A stretch of 6,031 nucleotides of DNA from CAYNTC01 sp964432925 (lineage in GTDB: Bacteria > Planctomycetota > Phycisphaerae > Sedimentisphaerales > Anaerobacaceae): contig CAYSPM010000150.1 in NCBI GenBank assembly GCA_964432925.1, positions 1-6,031 of the forward strand. The letters are read 5' to 3'. Under the pieces are notes generated by a model. That model did no database searches, was not told the origin of the DNA, and saw only the letters and a program-made list of their open reading frames with translations. The position numbers were made by a program, and so were the translations under genes. Shown piece by piece: positions 5,452-6,031 of this stretch (positions are counted from its first letter, which is position 1; every line of letters begins with the position of its first letter).

Positions 5452-5494
5452 AAAAAACAACCGGGACCCATCCTTAAACAAGTATGGGCCCCGG
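5452..5494 (-). terminator. Rho-independent terminator of the right-end secreted-protein gene
   Basis: In the minus-strand transcript CCGGGGCCCAT (5494-5484) pairs with ATGGGTCCCGG (5471-5461), an 11-bp stem with one G·U and a 12-base loop. It is followed by TTG and then six T (5457-5452). It lies about 112 bases after the stop at 5607. The single non-standard pair is G·U only on this strand, which supports the orientation. Confidence 0.8.
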
Positions 5495-5536
5495 ACTCAT
5501 TCAATCACATCATCCAACCATCACCTCAAGGATTCC

Positions 5537-5553
5537 CTACGGCTATGCCGTAG
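5537..5553. repeat. Perfect 7-bp hairpin downstream of the right-end gene
   Basis: CTACGGC (5537-5543) and GCCGTAG (5547-5553) pair perfectly around the loop TAT. It sits between the stop codon at 5607 and the terminator, with no T tract, and may stabilise the mRNA 3' end. Confidence 0.45.
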
Positions 5554-5606
5554 TCAGCCTCACAGTTACTCCTTAGCAGAGCAGTCAGATCACTCAACTC
5601 ATTCGG

Positions 5607-6031
5607 CTATGGCTCTGATGGTGATGGCAGGTACAGCCTAATGTCATCAAAGAAAAGACTCCCTTTACCATCTTGTGGATCTGTCTGACTTCCAACGCCG
5701 ATGGTCATCTTATCGACCAAAGCTAAATCCACTCCGGCATCGCTTAAAACGCTCAGTGAGATATCCCACTGCTGCCAATTATCTTCAAGCACCGCATTGG
5801 GATTATCCGGATGTTCGACAACCTTAACCGTACCACCACCTTCTACAGCCACATACAGCGGCTGAGCATCATTGACAGGCATCTCTACGCCGATTGCCTC
5901 AACCTGCCAATCACCATCGGTTACGATGCCTGTGGTCGTTACATCAGAGAAAACAGCAGTGCATACCGCATTAGCATTGTGGCTGCAAACTGCCAAGCCG
6001 ACGTAAATGTCCTGCCGCATCACGATAGTCT
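5607..6031 (-). CDS. Secreted beta-sandwich protein, C-terminal part only (planctomycete type)
   Basis: The C-terminal 140 residues of a larger protein whose beginning lies beyond the right edge; the frame is still open there, so the internal GTG at 6023 is not taken as a start. Two modules can be made out. The first is the end of a jellyroll-like unit (DIYVGLAVCSHNANAVCTAVFSDV), in which visitors to the family will recognise the GLAV.SH pattern. The second is a tail with VEAIGVEMP, PLYVAVE, NWQQWDISLSVLSDAGVDL, KMTIGVG and the closing FFDDIRLY. I recall this tail from the C-termini of large secreted proteins of Phycisphaerae, often combined with LamG units; binding of carbohydrate is a guess from that context. 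It ends in a short Pro/Ser stretch with no anchor or PEP-CTERM signal. A strong terminator follows at 5452-5494. Confidence 0.75.
   Translation of the reverse strand, partial: TIVMRQDIYVGLAVCSHNANAVCTAVFSDVTTTGIVTDGDWQVEAIGVEMPVNDAQPLYVAVEGGGTVKVVEHPDNPNAVLEDNWQQWDISLSVLSDAGVDLALVDKMTIGVGSQTDPQDGKGSLFFDDIRLYLPSPSEP

Larger units (their letters stand above)
5066..5606. other. Intergenic region upstream of tatA, 541 bases
   Basis: No gene is supported here. From the tatA side it holds the ribosome site (5071-5076), a small hairpin AACACC/GGTGTT (5099-5116) in the leader, the promoter and overlapping inverted repeat (5141-5189), and then about 210 A/T-rich bases with no recognisable element. 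A 7-bp hairpin follows (5405-5411 with 5421-5427), then the terminator of the rightmost gene (5452-5494) and a perfect 7-bp hairpin (5537-5553). Confidence 0.6.

Noticed and set aside
6021..6023. GTG at 6023 as the true start of the right-end gene
   Set aside because: The frame is open to the window edge, there is no signal peptide, and the codon falls inside a beta-strand of a known module pattern.

Overview
The window looks like a bacterial chromosome fragment, most likely from a planctomycete of the Phycisphaerae/Sedimentisphaerales kind. This is inferred from recalled style only: both ends carry C-terminal parts of large secreted proteins (a LamG/concanavalin-like fold and a related beta-sandwich tail ending in FFDDIRLY) of a type common in that class. 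No RNA gene, insertion sequence, CRISPR array, integrase or toxin-antitoxin pair was seen.

Layout. Bases 1-524 (+) are the 3' end of a LamG-domain protein, followed by a strong hairpin terminator (586-616). A near-consensus promoter (747-775) then drives a complete beta-CASP metallo-beta-lactamase nuclease gene (816-2222, +). This gene runs into a convergent B12-binding radical SAM gene (2219-3664, -). The two stop codons overlap by four bases, and the terminator of the radical SAM gene lies inside the end of the nuclease gene. A 304-base gap (3665-3968) contains a 13-bp bulged hairpin and a Met-less open frame. Next come tatC (3969-4745, -) and tatA (4790-5065, -), read tatA then tatC from a good promoter (5161-5189, -) that overlaps a perfect inverted repeat. 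A 541-base non-coding stretch (5066-5606) ends in a T-tailed terminator for the last gene, a partial secreted-protein gene (5607-6031, -) that runs off the right edge.

Function. TatA and TatC form a minimal twin-arginine translocase that exports folded proteins. The nuclease is expected to act on RNA in the cytoplasm. The radical SAM enzyme has an intact cluster motif, but its substrate cannot be read from the sequence or the neighbours. The flanking secreted proteins are envelope or extracellular binding modules. Whether they use Tat or Sec cannot be told because their N-termini lie outside the window.

Novelty. I see no convincing new multi-gene system. The items most worth checking are the terminator embedded in the opposing gene, the putative operator over the tatA promoter, the 11-residue repeat in the TatA tail, and the orphan radical SAM enzyme with its structured upstream region.
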